36,123 nucleotides of DNA from positions 1 through 36,123 of the forward strand of contig JBGVPL010000003.1 in assembly GCA_045126975.1 (NCBI GenBank). Reading direction: 5' to 3'. This document shows positions 7,976 through 17,444 of the stretch, in pieces. Source of the stretch: Aphodosoma sp045126975 (GTDB lineage: Bacteria; Bacteroidota; Bacteroidia; Bacteroidales; Paludibacteraceae). Numbering within the stretch: the stretch's first letter is position 1; each line of letters opens with the position of its first letter. Under the pieces are notes generated by a model. That model saw only the letters and a list, made by a program, of their open reading frames with translations. It did not search any database and was not told the origin of the DNA. Position numbers and translations under genes: made by a program.

Positions 7976-9997
7976 CTACCAAATAGATACACGATTTTCA
8001 GGTGCGAGATAAAGGGCATCGTTTTCTGTAATACCAAATGCTTCATACCAAGCTGCAATGTGAGGAAGTGCACCATTTACACGCCATTTACCAAGTGAAT
8101 GTACGTCAGTGAGTGTACGACGAACAATTTCTTCTGGACGAATGTTACCTGCCCATACATTTGCGTATGCCAAGAAGAAACGTTGTTCTGGTGTAAAACC
8201 ATCTTTCACTGGAAGTGGATTATCTTTAGTTGCATTTTTGAATGCATGGAATGCTACTTGAAGACCTCCATGATCGGCGATGTTTTCACCAAGCGACATT
8301 GCACCATTAGCATACATTGTTTCATTTACTTTAATGCCATTGAAGTATTCTTCCATTACTTTTGTACGTTCTTGGAAACGAGCTTTGTCCTCTTCAGTCC
8401 ACCAGTTAGCATAGTTACCATCTTTATCGAAATTAGAACCCATATCATCAAAACCATGAGTTACTTCATGAGCGATAACAACACCAATTGCACCATAATT
8501 GAATGCATCATCAGCAGTCATATCAAAGAATGGATATTGAAGGATACCTGCAGGGAAGCAGATTTCGTTGGTTGTTGGATTGTAGTATGCGTTAACTGTT
8601 TGAGGAGTCATATACCACTCATCTTTATCAACTGGTTTAGAAAGTTTAGCCATTGAGCGAGCAGTGTTGAATTTAGATACACGTTTAACCAATGTCCAAT
8701 ATGAATCAGTTGGATTGATTTCAAGAGCTGTATAGTCTTCCCATTTATTAGGATAACCTACTTTAACATAGAATGTTGAAAGTTTTTCATGAGCTTTAGC
8801 TTTTGTTTCATCGCTCATCCATTCGAGATTGTCGATACGCTCACCGTATGCTTTTAAGAGGTTAGCACAAAGTGTTTCCATACGAGCTTTAGCGTCAGCA
8901 TTAAAATATTTTTCACAATAAAGTTTACCTACAGCCATACCAAGTGAACCATCAACTACAGAAACAGCACGTTTCCAACGTGGTGATTGTTCTTGACGAC
9001 CAGAAATAACTTTACCATGGAAATTAAATTTCTCTTCAGAGAACTCATCGCTCATATATGAAGCAGCTCCCGAAAGCACATGGAATTGCATATAGTAACG
9101 AAGGTCTTCAATATGAGCTGTATTCATAATTTCGATGGCTTTACGAACAGGTTCTTCTTGTGAAATACTGATTTCTTTCACTTCAGGGCAACCGAGTGTA
9201 GCAAAATAAGTATCCCAACAGAATCCAGGGAATGATGCTTTTAACGAATCTACTGTATAAAGGTGGTAATTAGCTTGCGAATCACGAAGTTTCACTTGTG
9301 AAAAGTGAGCTAAAGCCAATTGACGTTCAATGTTCATAATAGCTTGAGAAGCTCTACTAGCTTCAATAGTAGAAAAACCTACAAGTTTAAACATTTTTTG
9401 AATATGATTGAGATATTCACCTTGAATTTCAACCATTTTCTCATCTGATTCAAAATAATAATCACGATTGCCCATACCAAGACCAGCTTGATATGTTTGC
9501 ATAAGATTACGTTTTGCATCCATAATGTCGGCATCAACATAAACTTGGAAGAAAAGATTATAAAGGTCTTCTCCCATAAGTTCAGCAATACCTTTTACGT
9601 CAGAAATTTGTGCCACACGTTCAAGTTCAGCTTTTACAGGTTCAAAACCTTCAGCATTAAGACGTGCTGTATCCATAGCAACATTGTAGAAGTCTCCAAT
9701 TTTTTGAGCTTCTGTACCTGCCTCATGTTTTCCTGCGGCAATTTCTTGAATAAGGTCATTAAGTCGAGCAATATTGTCTTGACCAAGTTTATCAAACGAG
9801 CCAAAACGAGCATACTCGTCAGTCAATGGATTTAGTTTCATCCAACCACCACAAGCATACTGATAGAAATCAGCTCCTTTGTCGGCTGTAGTGTCGAGGT
9901 TTTCGGCACGTATACCAGCTGTCAATTCTTTAGGAGAATTGGCACAACCTGCAGCTAAAAATGCAGCAGCAAGCATAGGAAAAAATAATTTTTTCAT
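7976..9997 (-). CDS. M13-family zinc metallopeptidase (neprilysin-like), lipoprotein
   Basis: A 673-residue M13 peptidase that cleaves short peptides. The lipobox is clear (FLAAGC, Cys18), so it should be anchored in the envelope facing the periplasm or outside. The zinc motif HEVTH is at residues 510-514 and the third ligand is Glu571 in ENIADHGG. The substrate-binding NAYYNPTTNEICFP stretch lies about 40 residues before HEVTH. The protein ends VSIW, close to the usual M13 terminus. Length and order of parts are normal. It is the last gene of the leftward lptD-slyD-aroC-lipid kinase run, 74 bp after the lipid kinase gene, and may have its own promoter, although I found no good match. Confidence 0.95.
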   Translation of the reverse strand: MKKLFFPMLAAAFLAAGCANSPKELTAGIRAENLDTTADKGADFYQYACGGWMKLNPLTDEYARFGSFDKLGQDNIARLNDLIQEIAAGKHEAGTEAQKIGDFYNVAMDTARLNAEGFEPVKAELERVAQISDVKGIAELMGEDLYNLFFQVYVDADIMDAKRNLMQTYQAGLGMGNRDYYFESDEKMVEIQGEYLNHIQKMFKLVGFSTIEASRASQAIMNIERQLALAHFSQVKLRDSQANYHLYTVDSLKASFPGFCWDTYFATLGCPEVKEISISQEEPVRKAIEIMNTAHIEDLRYYMQFHVLSGAASYMSDEFSEEKFNFHGKVISGRQEQSPRWKRAVSVVDGSLGMAVGKLYCEKYFNADAKARMETLCANLLKAYGERIDNLEWMSDETKAKAHEKLSTFYVKVGYPNKWEDYTALEINPTDSYWTLVKRVSKFNTARSMAKLSKPVDKDEWYMTPQTVNAYYNPTTNEICFPAGILQYPFFDMTADDAFNYGAIGVVIAHEVTHGFDDMGSNFDKDGNYANWWTEEDKARFQERTKVMEEYFNGIKVNETMYANGAMSLGENIADHGGLQVAFHAFKNATKDNPLPVKDGFTPEQRFFLAYANVWAGNIRPEEIVRRTLTDVHSLGKWRVNGALPHIAAWYEAFGITENDALYLAPENRVSIW

Positions 9998-10071
9998 AGT
10001 TAAAATTTAATTTTTAAAATATAAGTAAAATTGAGAAATAATAATATTTTTTATTATTCTTATAAACGTCA

Positions 10072-11004
10072 TCACACAATCATATTAAGTCCAGAAGGAA
10101 TAATTTCAGCAGTATATGGTCCGTGTCCATCGATTAATATTCCATCAGTTTCAATTAAGAGAGATTGATGACTTTTAATTTTGAAACGTTTAGTAGTTTT
10201 CATTGTACATGCATAATGTTTCCACAATTCACCACGTAAAAGAAATCCTACAATTGTAGATAATATTTTAAGTGTAAGACGTGGTACTACATTAGTGTGA
10301 AAAATACCATCGGTTGGATCGGCTGGTACTTGTTTAATACCACCACCTGAATAACATCCATTACCTACAGCAATAGTAAAGACTTCCTCTTCTATCGCAT
10401 CATCATCATAAATTAGCTGCATGCGAGATGGTTTCCATTTGAAAAGTGTAATTACAAGACTGAGATAATAAACCCATGCGTGACCACCATAAATACGTTT
10501 AAGTTTATCTGTTAAAAAGCAAACTTGAGCATCAAATCCAACTCCCATTCCATTAAGAAAATAACGTTTACGCTCTTTCCCATCATCATAATAAGTCAAG
10601 CAAGCCAAATCTACTTTCACACGATTACGTTCGAGAAAACGAGCTGATATTTTACGTTTTGATTTATATAGTCCCCAATAACGAGCCCAATCGTTGCCTG
10701 TGCCATAAGGAATTAAAGCAATAGAAACTGATGATTTATCTTCTATTTTTGAAGTATATATACCATTAACCACCTCATTTACAGTACCATCACCTCCAAC
10801 AATAAGAATATTACGAAATCCACATTCTACAAGATGACGAGCTATTTCGATAGCATGACCTGCATATTGAGTAGTCCATACTTGAAACTCGATCTCAGCT
10901 CGTTTCAAAGTACGATACATATTAACCCAATCACGACGCAAACGACGTTTACCCGCTTTTGGATTAATAATAACCGCCCATTTATGATCTAATTCATAAT
11001 TCAT
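10072..11004 (-). CDS. Diacylglycerol kinase family lipid kinase
   Basis: A 310-residue soluble lipid kinase of the DagK/YegS family, which phosphorylates diacylglycerol or a related lipid with ATP and feeds it back to phospholipid synthesis. It opens with the VIINPKAGKRR nucleotide-binding segment and carries the invariant GGDGTVNEVVNG around residue 75. The PYGTGNDWARY motif follows, and the C-terminal half is the beta-sandwich with GNGCYSGGG. I start at ATG 11004; an in-frame TTG nine bases earlier is less likely. It lies 38 bp after aroC on the same strand. Confidence 0.92.
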   Translation of the reverse strand: MNYELDHKWAVIINPKAGKRRLRRDWVNMYRTLKRAEIEFQVWTTQYAGHAIEIARHLVECGFRNILIVGGDGTVNEVVNGIYTSKIEDKSSVSIALIPYGTGNDWARYWGLYKSKRKISARFLERNRVKVDLACLTYYDDGKERKRYFLNGMGVGFDAQVCFLTDKLKRIYGGHAWVYYLSLVITLFKWKPSRMQLIYDDDAIEEEVFTIAVGNGCYSGGGIKQVPADPTDGIFHTNVVPRLTLKILSTIVGFLLRGELWKHYACTMKTTKRFKIKSHQSLLIETDGILIDGHGPYTAEIIPSGLNMIV

Positions 11005-11042
11005 AATGAACAATTAATAATTATTACTTGCACTATTAATTT

Positions 11043-12098
11043 TTAATTCTTAAATAATAAAACTTGATCAATGATAGTTAAGGCTGCCATAGCTCGTACT
11101 ACAGCTACAGCTCGTGGTGCTACACACACATCATGACGACCTGAAATTTGCACAGCAACAGCTTGACCAGAATCAGTTACTGTACGTTGTGGTATAGCGA
11201 TTGATGATACAGGCTTGAATGCTACGCGGAAATAAATTGGTTCACCAGTAGTAATACCTCCCAATAAACCTCCTGCACGATTGGTATTAAACTTAACTTT
11301 CCCTTTTTTTATCAATATTTCATCATTACTTTCCGTACCTTGCACAGATGCAGCAGACATTCCCAATCCATATTCAAATCCCTTAGCGGCAGGAATTGAC
11401 ATCATTGCTAATGCCAATTCAGTCTGCACTTTATTAAATATAGGCTCTCCTACACCTGCAGGTACACCTTTTATTTCACATCTCACTGCGCCTCCAATAG
11501 TATCGCCCTCTTCTCTTACTTGTTCAAGCAAATCAAGCCAAAGAGCTTCTGTAAATTTATCCGGACAACGAACAGGACTTTTGTCAATATCATTACCATC
11601 AGTTACATCTGGAAGCAAAATCGGCCCTATTTGGTCAACATACGCTACAATAGAAATTCCTTTTTTTGCAAGCCATTGCTCTGCTATTGCGCCTGCAACA
11701 ACCTGAGCTACAGTTGTACGCGCCGAAGCTCGCCCTCCTCCTCGATAATCACGAATACCATAACGCATATCGTATGTATAATCTGCATGTCCAGGACGAT
11801 AAATATGCTCAAAATCAGAATAATCTTCGCTACGAACATCTTTGTTACGAATTATAAAAGCGATTGGTGTACCAAGTGTAACTCCCTCGTATATACCAGA
11901 TAAAAACTCTACATTATCGGTTTCACGACGTTTAGTCGAACCTGCTGCCGTTTGAGGCGAACGAAGTGCCACACGACGCTTAATCGCATCAAAATCAAGA
12001 CGCAATCCTGCAGGACAACCATCAATTACACCACCAATAGCAGGTCCATGACTTTCGCCAAAAGTAGTTAATCTAAATATGTGACCAAAAGTATTCAT
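11043..12098 (-). CDS. aroC: Chorismate synthase
   Basis: AroC makes chorismate from EPSP, the last shikimate-pathway step, needing reduced FMN. The 351-residue length is typical. All three family signatures are present: GESHGPAIGGVIDGCPAG near the N-terminus, RPGHADYTYDMRYG with DYRGGGRASARTT near residues 102-130, and SGRHDVCVAPRAVAVVRAM near the C-terminus. It starts at ATG 12098 (MNTFGHIF). It lies between the SlyD-type isomerase gene (78 bp upstream) and the lipid kinase. No other shikimate gene is nearby. The 12121-12176 spacer is made of short degenerate CTATTCCCT-like words. Confidence 0.98.
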   Translation of the reverse strand: MNTFGHIFRLTTFGESHGPAIGGVIDGCPAGLRLDFDAIKRRVALRSPQTAAGSTKRRETDNVEFLSGIYEGVTLGTPIAFIIRNKDVRSEDYSDFEHIYRPGHADYTYDMRYGIRDYRGGGRASARTTVAQVVAGAIAEQWLAKKGISIVAYVDQIGPILLPDVTDGNDIDKSPVRCPDKFTEALWLDLLEQVREEGDTIGGAVRCEIKGVPAGVGEPIFNKVQTELALAMMSIPAAKGFEYGLGMSAASVQGTESNDEILIKKGKVKFNTNRAGGLLGGITTGEPIYFRVAFKPVSSIAIPQRTVTDSGQAVAVQISGRHDVCVAPRAVAVVRAMAALTIIDQVLLFKN

Positions 12099-12176
12099 TT
12101 AAATTAAAAGTTAAGAGTTTACCTTACTCCCTACTCTTTGTTCTCTATTCCCTATTCCTTGTTCCTTATTCCCTAA

Positions 12177-12740
12177 TTAACAGCATCCACCGCCACAGCC
12201 AGAACAACCGCCTTCACCGCATGAATCGCATGAGCAACCGCCTCCGCAACCATGGTGCATCATTGCATGAAGTTCTTCTTCTGTTGGTTGTGTTACGCTG
12301 ATAATACGACCTGTAAAATAAAGGTCTTCACCAGCCAATGGATGATTAAGGTCTACTTTCACAACCTCTGCTTTTACCTCTACGATTTCAGCATTGATAC
12401 GATTACCTTCGTTATCAACAAGTGGAACTATTGCTCCTGGAAATACTTTTTCATCATCAAATTTACCATCAATCATAAAGATATTTTTAGGCAATTCAAT
12501 AACACTTTCTTCTTCATATTCACCGTATGCATCAACCACAGGAATCATGAAATCAAATTTATCTCCTTCGCCAAGACCTTCAAGATTTTCTTCAAATTTA
12601 GGCAACATCATGCCCATACCATGAAAATATTGAAGTGGTTGTTCTGGAGTTGTTTCTTCCATAAGTTCAAGTTCTCCATTTTCTGTTTTTACAGAAAGTT
12701 TGTACTGCAAAATAACTAATTTGTTTTCTGAAATTTTCAT
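12177..12740 (-). CDS. slyD: SlyD-type FKBP peptidyl-prolyl isomerase with metal-binding tail
   Basis: A 187-residue prolyl isomerase and chaperone. The split FKBP domain (about residues 1-70 and 125-150) surrounds the insert-in-flap chaperone domain (about 72-125). The SlyD hallmark VDLNHPLAGEDLYF is at 129-142. The last 27 residues are a Gly/Cys/His tail with eight Cys (C165 to C187) plus His162-163, suited to binding Ni, Zn or Cu. In E. coli SlyD a similar tail delivers nickel to hydrogenase; a hydrogenase link cannot be inferred here. It lies 70 bp after lptD in the same direction; outer-membrane chaperone work is possible but there is no signal peptide. Confidence 0.93.
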   Translation of the reverse strand: MKISENKLVILQYKLSVKTENGELELMEETTPEQPLQYFHGMGMMLPKFEENLEGLGEGDKFDFMIPVVDAYGEYEEESVIELPKNIFMIDGKFDDEKVFPGAIVPLVDNEGNRINAEIVEVKAEVVKVDLNHPLAGEDLYFTGRIISVTQPTEEELHAMMHHGCGGGCSCDSCGEGGCSGCGGGCC

Positions 12741-12810
12741 ATTTTATAAAATTTTTAGTAGCTAGTAGCGAGATGTTAAACTTACTCGCTTTCGCTCGTT
12801 AATAATATTA

Positions 12811-15678
12811 TTATTTTTGTTTATCTAACCAATTTATATTAGCACTACGTCCTGAACGTTTTTCATATTTCAAATCTCTCAACATTGACGCATTAGCCCC
12901 AATCGTAACCATAAACGATTTATATAATCCAAATGGTGAAACTGAAGCAGATAACGACCAACAATGCAAATCACGATAAATAGACATAGATGTTTGTGTT
13001 ATTTTCCAATTTTCTAAATCTACTGAGCCTGAAAAATTCATGCGCCATTTTTCTGATGGTTGAATACTACCACTAAACGTAAGGCTATGTGTGTATTTTA
13101 ATTTATAAGCTGAAGTATTAGGATTATAAAATTCTTTAGTCATTTTTTCAACAAAACCAAAAGAATAGTTAACCGTGAAACTCCAAGGTATTTTTATCAA
13201 TGCATATCCTCCTCTATCTTCTTCATTATCCTTATCTAACTTTTCTTCATCGTCATCTTTATTTCCAAAAATATTATCTATTGGTTCTCCTGTAATTGGA
13301 TCTCGTTCAACATCTAATTGTGCATTTGGATTTAATGGATCAGCCATTGCTTCGTCCATTAAATTATCATCTTCATTTTCATCATTTTTTTTCTTTTTAT
13401 CTTTTTTCTTAAATGTATCATTATTAAATGTATAAGAAAAACTTGTACGCGTTCCCTTAAAGTGCATCATCTCCCCATGATTCCAGTGTAATTGTCCAGT
13501 TCTAACTATATTACCAGTTTCATTTGGTAAATAACGGTAAGGATCAAACTGTCCACTAAGATTAAGCGAGAAACGTTTTGTCAATTTCAAGCGAATTGCT
13601 ACTGATAAGTTACTCCAATTCATCGAATCTGCAGCAAAATTATAACCCCAATTTATTGAAAAGTTATCTATTAAACTAACTTTTTTATAAGCTAATCCTG
13701 TTGAATCGCTTTTGTCCTTTACCTTCATCTCTACATTGTTTTGTAAACCAAAACTAAGTGTAGATGAAACACCTCTTCCTGGTACTCCATACATTCCTTG
13801 CGAATAAGGTGAATAAATTACTTCTTGTTGTGAAATAGGATGAATACTATTTTTATCAACTACTGTTTTTGTGTATGAATTATAAAAACCAAATAAATCA
13901 GAACCAAAATCAGGGTGATATGAAAAACTAAGCGATGGAGTCATGACATGACGAATCCTATCTACATAATCGCCAAACCATTTACGTAATGGTGTATAAT
14001 ATCCATATAGTTTGGTTGACAATGAAGCATTTGTGGAGAAATCGTAAACACGATAAAACCCGTATGTTGTATCTTGCACCTCTTCCTGACGTGTTACATC
14101 CCAATCTCGATTTATACGACTAAAATACCACCTTTCGTTATAATTTTCACTAATCGAAAAATTTATATATTTAAAAAAGGTAAAAGATGCTGATATTGGT
14201 AATGAATGTTTAACTCCATTCTTCCAATCACGTACAAACGATGACTTAAACAACATATTCTCCTTAGTATTGATGCTATTACTTGCTGTCATCGAATAAC
14301 TCAAACGTATCTTCTCATACCAACGCTCTTTTCCGATAGGTTTCTTTCTTTTAAACGGATAAACCTGTGACATATTAACACTCAAAGTTGGTAATGTGAG
14401 CGAAATCGTTGAGTCCTGTGTTCGTTGAGTCAAAGAAGCATTCAACGAAATACTCCACGGACTTTCGGGAAAACGTTGTGTATAGTTGATACTCGAACTT
14501 GTAACGTTTTTCGATTGTTCTGCAGGATTATAGTAATTATTGATATTACTTGTATTATAACCACTAGTTGAAAAATCTACAGAAGCAGAAAAAGAAGAAT
14601 ATTGACTAGCTTTAGAATCTTGTTGATGACGCCACGATACACGAAAATTCTTCGATTTGCTATAATCTGGCAAACTCTTTTCTCCACGAACATCCTCTCT
14701 ATAAGAAAGATTAAAAGAACCTCCAAATTTATAACGTAAACGATATTGACTTGCTAAACTAATTGCCCATGTTCCCTTAGTAAAATATTCACCTAAAATT
14801 TCTAAATCAACATAATCATTTATCGCCCAATAATATCCACCATTTTTCGCAAACAATCCACGTTCTAAATCTTCACCAAACTGAGGCATAATAATACCTG
14901 AAGCATATTTTTTTGTCATCGGGAAAAAACCAAATGGAACAGCCAATGGTAATGGTACATCCGCTAATACCATATATGCCGGACCTGCGGCCAAATGACT
15001 GCCTGGTTTCAATTTTGCTTTTGTTAATTGAAGATAAAAATGTGGATGATCGTGATGATCGCAAGTCGTATATTTACCCTCTTTCATAAAAAAACTTTGA
15101 TCTTCAAACATTTTTGTTTGATCCGCAATAATATAACCCTCATCTTGCTGAGTTACAACACGACGCACGTATGCTTTTTTTGTCTTAAAATTATAACTCA
15201 TATATTTCGATTCATACGACTGTCCTCCATCATTAAAAATAGGATCACCTATAGGATTACCAACAGAATCGACAGTACCAATAGCATAAATAGTTGAACT
15301 ATCTAATTTAAAGCGTATATATTCAGCTTGCAATTCAATAGGCTTAGCTTGCATGTATTTCACATGACCTTCGCCATATAGATAACCAGTACCATCCATC
15401 ATAAAAACAATAGAATCTCGTGCTTGATATTGTACCTCCGCATCTAATACTTCTTTTTTGGGCGTAGAAGTCGAATCTATTGCCATACTATCAGCTTCAA
15501 CACTATCCATTGATAAACTTACAAAATCCGAAACAGCCGAATCTAATGCTATTTCAGTATTCAAAATAGAGTCATTTATAGATACAACAACAGCATTAGC
15601 ATCAATAATTCCCCAAAAAAGAATAAAGATACTAACTACAAAAAATACTTTTTGCAAATATAACTTACTGTTTATCAA
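12811..15678 (-). CDS. lptD: LPS-assembly outer-membrane protein LptD, Bacteroidetes type
   Basis: A 955-residue protein expected to insert lipopolysaccharide into the outer leaflet. A hydrophobic N-terminal signal (about residues 8-28) precedes a Ser/Asp-rich stretch. An LptA/OstA-like periplasmic domain follows at about 75-240 (MDGTGYLYGEGHVKYMQA, then YESKYMSYNFKTKKAYVRR), and the rest is an aromatic-rich beta-barrel of alternating strands. A highly charged Lys/Asp/Glu insertion lies near residues 750-830 (KKKDKKKKNDENEDD onward), probably a surface or periplasmic loop. The family call rests on domain order and on the neighbouring amidase and MCE genes, an order often seen in this group. 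The gene is divergent from the amidase. Confidence 0.88.
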   Translation of the reverse strand: MINSKLYLQKVFFVVSIFILFWGIIDANAVVVSINDSILNTEIALDSAVSDFVSLSMDSVEADSMAIDSTSTPKKEVLDAEVQYQARDSIVFMMDGTGYLYGEGHVKYMQAKPIELQAEYIRFKLDSSTIYAIGTVDSVGNPIGDPIFNDGGQSYESKYMSYNFKTKKAYVRRVVTQQDEGYIIADQTKMFEDQSFFMKEGKYTTCDHHDHPHFYLQLTKAKLKPGSHLAAGPAYMVLADVPLPLAVPFGFFPMTKKYASGIIMPQFGEDLERGLFAKNGGYYWAINDYVDLEILGEYFTKGTWAISLASQYRLRYKFGGSFNLSYREDVRGEKSLPDYSKSKNFRVSWRHQQDSKASQYSSFSASVDFSTSGYNTSNINNYYNPAEQSKNVTSSSINYTQRFPESPWSISLNASLTQRTQDSTISLTLPTLSVNMSQVYPFKRKKPIGKERWYEKIRLSYSMTASNSINTKENMLFKSSFVRDWKNGVKHSLPISASFTFFKYINFSISENYNERWYFSRINRDWDVTRQEEVQDTTYGFYRVYDFSTNASLSTKLYGYYTPLRKWFGDYVDRIRHVMTPSLSFSYHPDFGSDLFGFYNSYTKTVVDKNSIHPISQQEVIYSPYSQGMYGVPGRGVSSTLSFGLQNNVEMKVKDKSDSTGLAYKKVSLIDNFSINWGYNFAADSMNWSNLSVAIRLKLTKRFSLNLSGQFDPYRYLPNETGNIVRTGQLHWNHGEMMHFKGTRTSFSYTFNNDTFKKKDKKKKNDENEDDNLMDEAMADPLNPNAQLDVERDPITGEPIDNIFGNKDDDEEKLDKDNEEDRGGYALIKIPWSFTVNYSFGFVEKMTKEFYNPNTSAYKLKYTHSLTFSGSIQPSEKWRMNFSGSVDLENWKITQTSMSIYRDLHCWSLSASVSPFGLYKSFMVTIGANASMLRDLKYEKRSGRSANINWLDKQK

Positions 15679-15729
15679 AAATTTTACTCTATATAAATAT
15701 ATTTATTGCAGTTTACACAAAATTAACGA

Positions 15730-15737
15730 CAAAGATA
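15730..15737 (-). promoter_or_regulatory. Candidate lptD promoter (-7 element)
   Basis: On the minus strand TATCTTTG is a perfect -7 element about 50 nt before the lptD ATG. No TTG is found at the right distance upstream, and a second -7 match (TAATTTTG, 15725-15718) is also without a partner, so the call is tentative. Confidence 0.4.
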
Positions 15738-15808
15738 CTAAAAAATTACGATATAATCTAATAAAATATCATTATCCGAATAAAATAATAGAATAGAATA
15801 AAAACGCC

Positions 15809-15839
15809 TTGTATATATTACTTTTTTTTTATAAATTTG
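15809..15839 (+). promoter_or_regulatory. Promoter of the amidase gene
   Basis: TTG at 15809-15811, a 20-nt spacer and TAAATTTG at 15832-15839 match the consensus. The ATG at 15862 follows about 15 nt after the expected start. Confidence 0.7.
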
Positions 15840-15861
15840 CACAAATATTATTGTCTTAATT

Positions 15862-17346
15862 ATGAAATTAAAAATCAGTATATTATCATTTTTCTGCATA
15901 TTTTTTGCTATAACAATTTCAGCAAAACAATTCACCGTTGTGCTTGACCCTGGTCATGGAGGTAAAGACCCTGGTGCTGTAGGTAAAAAAGGACAAGAAA
16001 AAAACATTAATTTAAATGTAGCCTTATCTGTCGGCAAAATGATAAGCGAAAAATACCCTGATGTTAAAGTGATTTATACTCGCAAAACAGACAAATATGT
16101 AACTTTGCAAGAACGTCCAAATATCGCGAATGACGCTGACGGAGATTTATTTATCTCTATTCACACTAATGCAAGTGAATCAACTAAAGCTTATGGTGCT
16201 GAAACTTTTACATTAGGACTCTCTAAATCGCAAGCTAACTTCGAAGTAGCAAAACGCGAAAACTCAGTACTCCTCCTCGAAGAAGGTAACAAAGAGACCT
16301 ACCAAGGTTTCGATCCAACTTCGCCTGATTCTTATATTATGTTTGAATTCATGCAAAGTAAATACATTGATCAATCAGTAGAAATTGCATACTATATTCA
16401 AAAAGAATTCGTTGAAATCAAACGCCTCGACCGCGGTGTACGACAAGCTATTTTCTGGGTGCTCCATCAAGTAAAAATGCCAAGTATATTGGTTGAACTC
16501 GGTTTCATAACAAACCCAACAGAAGAAAGTTTTTTAATTTCAGAAGAGGGCCAAAAGAAAATGGCTACTTGTATCTATTCTGCTTTCGAAAAGTACAAAC
16601 ACGAATATGATAAACGCACTATAACCACACCTCAAGTTGCTCAAACACCACAAGAACAACCTGCTACTCAAGTCGAAACTCCTGAAACTCCTAAAACCAC
16701 TAAAAAAGAAAAAAAGAAAAAAGAAAATAACAAAATAACAGAAACAAAAGCCGAAACCACATCAACCGGAATAACATATAAAATACAAGTTTTCAGTTCG
16801 CGCACTCTAATTCCTAAAAATAATTCCGATTATCGTAAAATAGCTAACTATCAACCTATTTCACATTTCATCGAAAACGGATGGTATAAATATACTTGTG
16901 GTGATACTCATACCTATGCTGAAGCACAAAAAAACTTAAAAGAAATACAAGAATTTTTTAAGGATGCCTTAATTGTAGCTTTTGATGGAGAAAAAAAAAT
17001 ATCAATTAACGACGCCAAAAACAGAGAACCGAAAATAGAGCAAATTGTTATAAAAGAAACGCCTCAAAACAACATTTTATTTCGCATACAAGTATTTAGT
17101 TCACGTAACGAAGTGCCCAAAGATAATTATGATATGCGCCGAATACAAAAACATAAACCAATCCACCACTTTACCGAAAATGGTTGGCATAAATACACTT
17201 GTACAGAAACTAAATCCTATGATGAGGCGAAGGAGAATCTAAAAACAATACGAGAAATGTTTAAAGATGCAGTAATCGTAGCGTTCGATGGTGATAAGAA
17301 AATATCAATCCAATCTGCACTCGAAAAACTAAAAATCGAAAATTAA
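15862..17346 (+). CDS. N-acetylmuramoyl-L-alanine amidase with two C-terminal repeat domains
   Basis: A 494-residue cell-wall hydrolase (Amidase_3) that cuts the amide bond between MurNAc and L-Ala during septum splitting. A signal peptide (about 1-21) is followed by the catalytic domain to about residue 248. Its zinc ligands are His32 (DPGHGG), Glu46 and His101 (SIHTNA), and its catalytic Glu lies in VELGF. A Pro/Thr/Lys-rich linker follows. Then come two near-identical units of about 78 residues, each with IQVFSSR, ENGW.KYTC, FKDA.IVAFDG and KKIS, resembling SPOR-type peptidoglycan-binding domains. The two units are so alike that a recent internal duplication is likely. The MCE gene follows 98 bp on. 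Confidence 0.93.
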   Translation: MKLKISILSFFCIFFAITISAKQFTVVLDPGHGGKDPGAVGKKGQEKNINLNVALSVGKMISEKYPDVKVIYTRKTDKYVTLQERPNIANDADGDLFISIHTNASESTKAYGAETFTLGLSKSQANFEVAKRENSVLLLEEGNKETYQGFDPTSPDSYIMFEFMQSKYIDQSVEIAYYIQKEFVEIKRLDRGVRQAIFWVLHQVKMPSILVELGFITNPTEESFLISEEGQKKMATCIYSAFEKYKHEYDKRTITTPQVAQTPQEQPATQVETPETPKTTKKEKKKKENNKITETKAETTSTGITYKIQVFSSRTLIPKNNSDYRKIANYQPISHFIENGWYKYTCGDTHTYAEAQKNLKEIQEFFKDALIVAFDGEKKISINDAKNREPKIEQIVIKETPQNNILFRIQVFSSRNEVPKDNYDMRRIQKHKPIHHFTENGWHKYTCTETKSYDEAKENLKTIREMFKDAVIVAFDGDKKISIQSALEKLKIEN

Positions 17347-17444
17347 AAATACATAATAACATAATACAAAATTTATCAATATTGTGTTATATTTTCTGCC
17401 CTTCTATTATTTTGTCTTAGTATACAAATTAATTAATATACAAT

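Noticed and set aside
11281..11903. Plus-strand open frames within aroC
   Set aside because: aroC on the minus strand is unmistakable; these have no start signals or domain.
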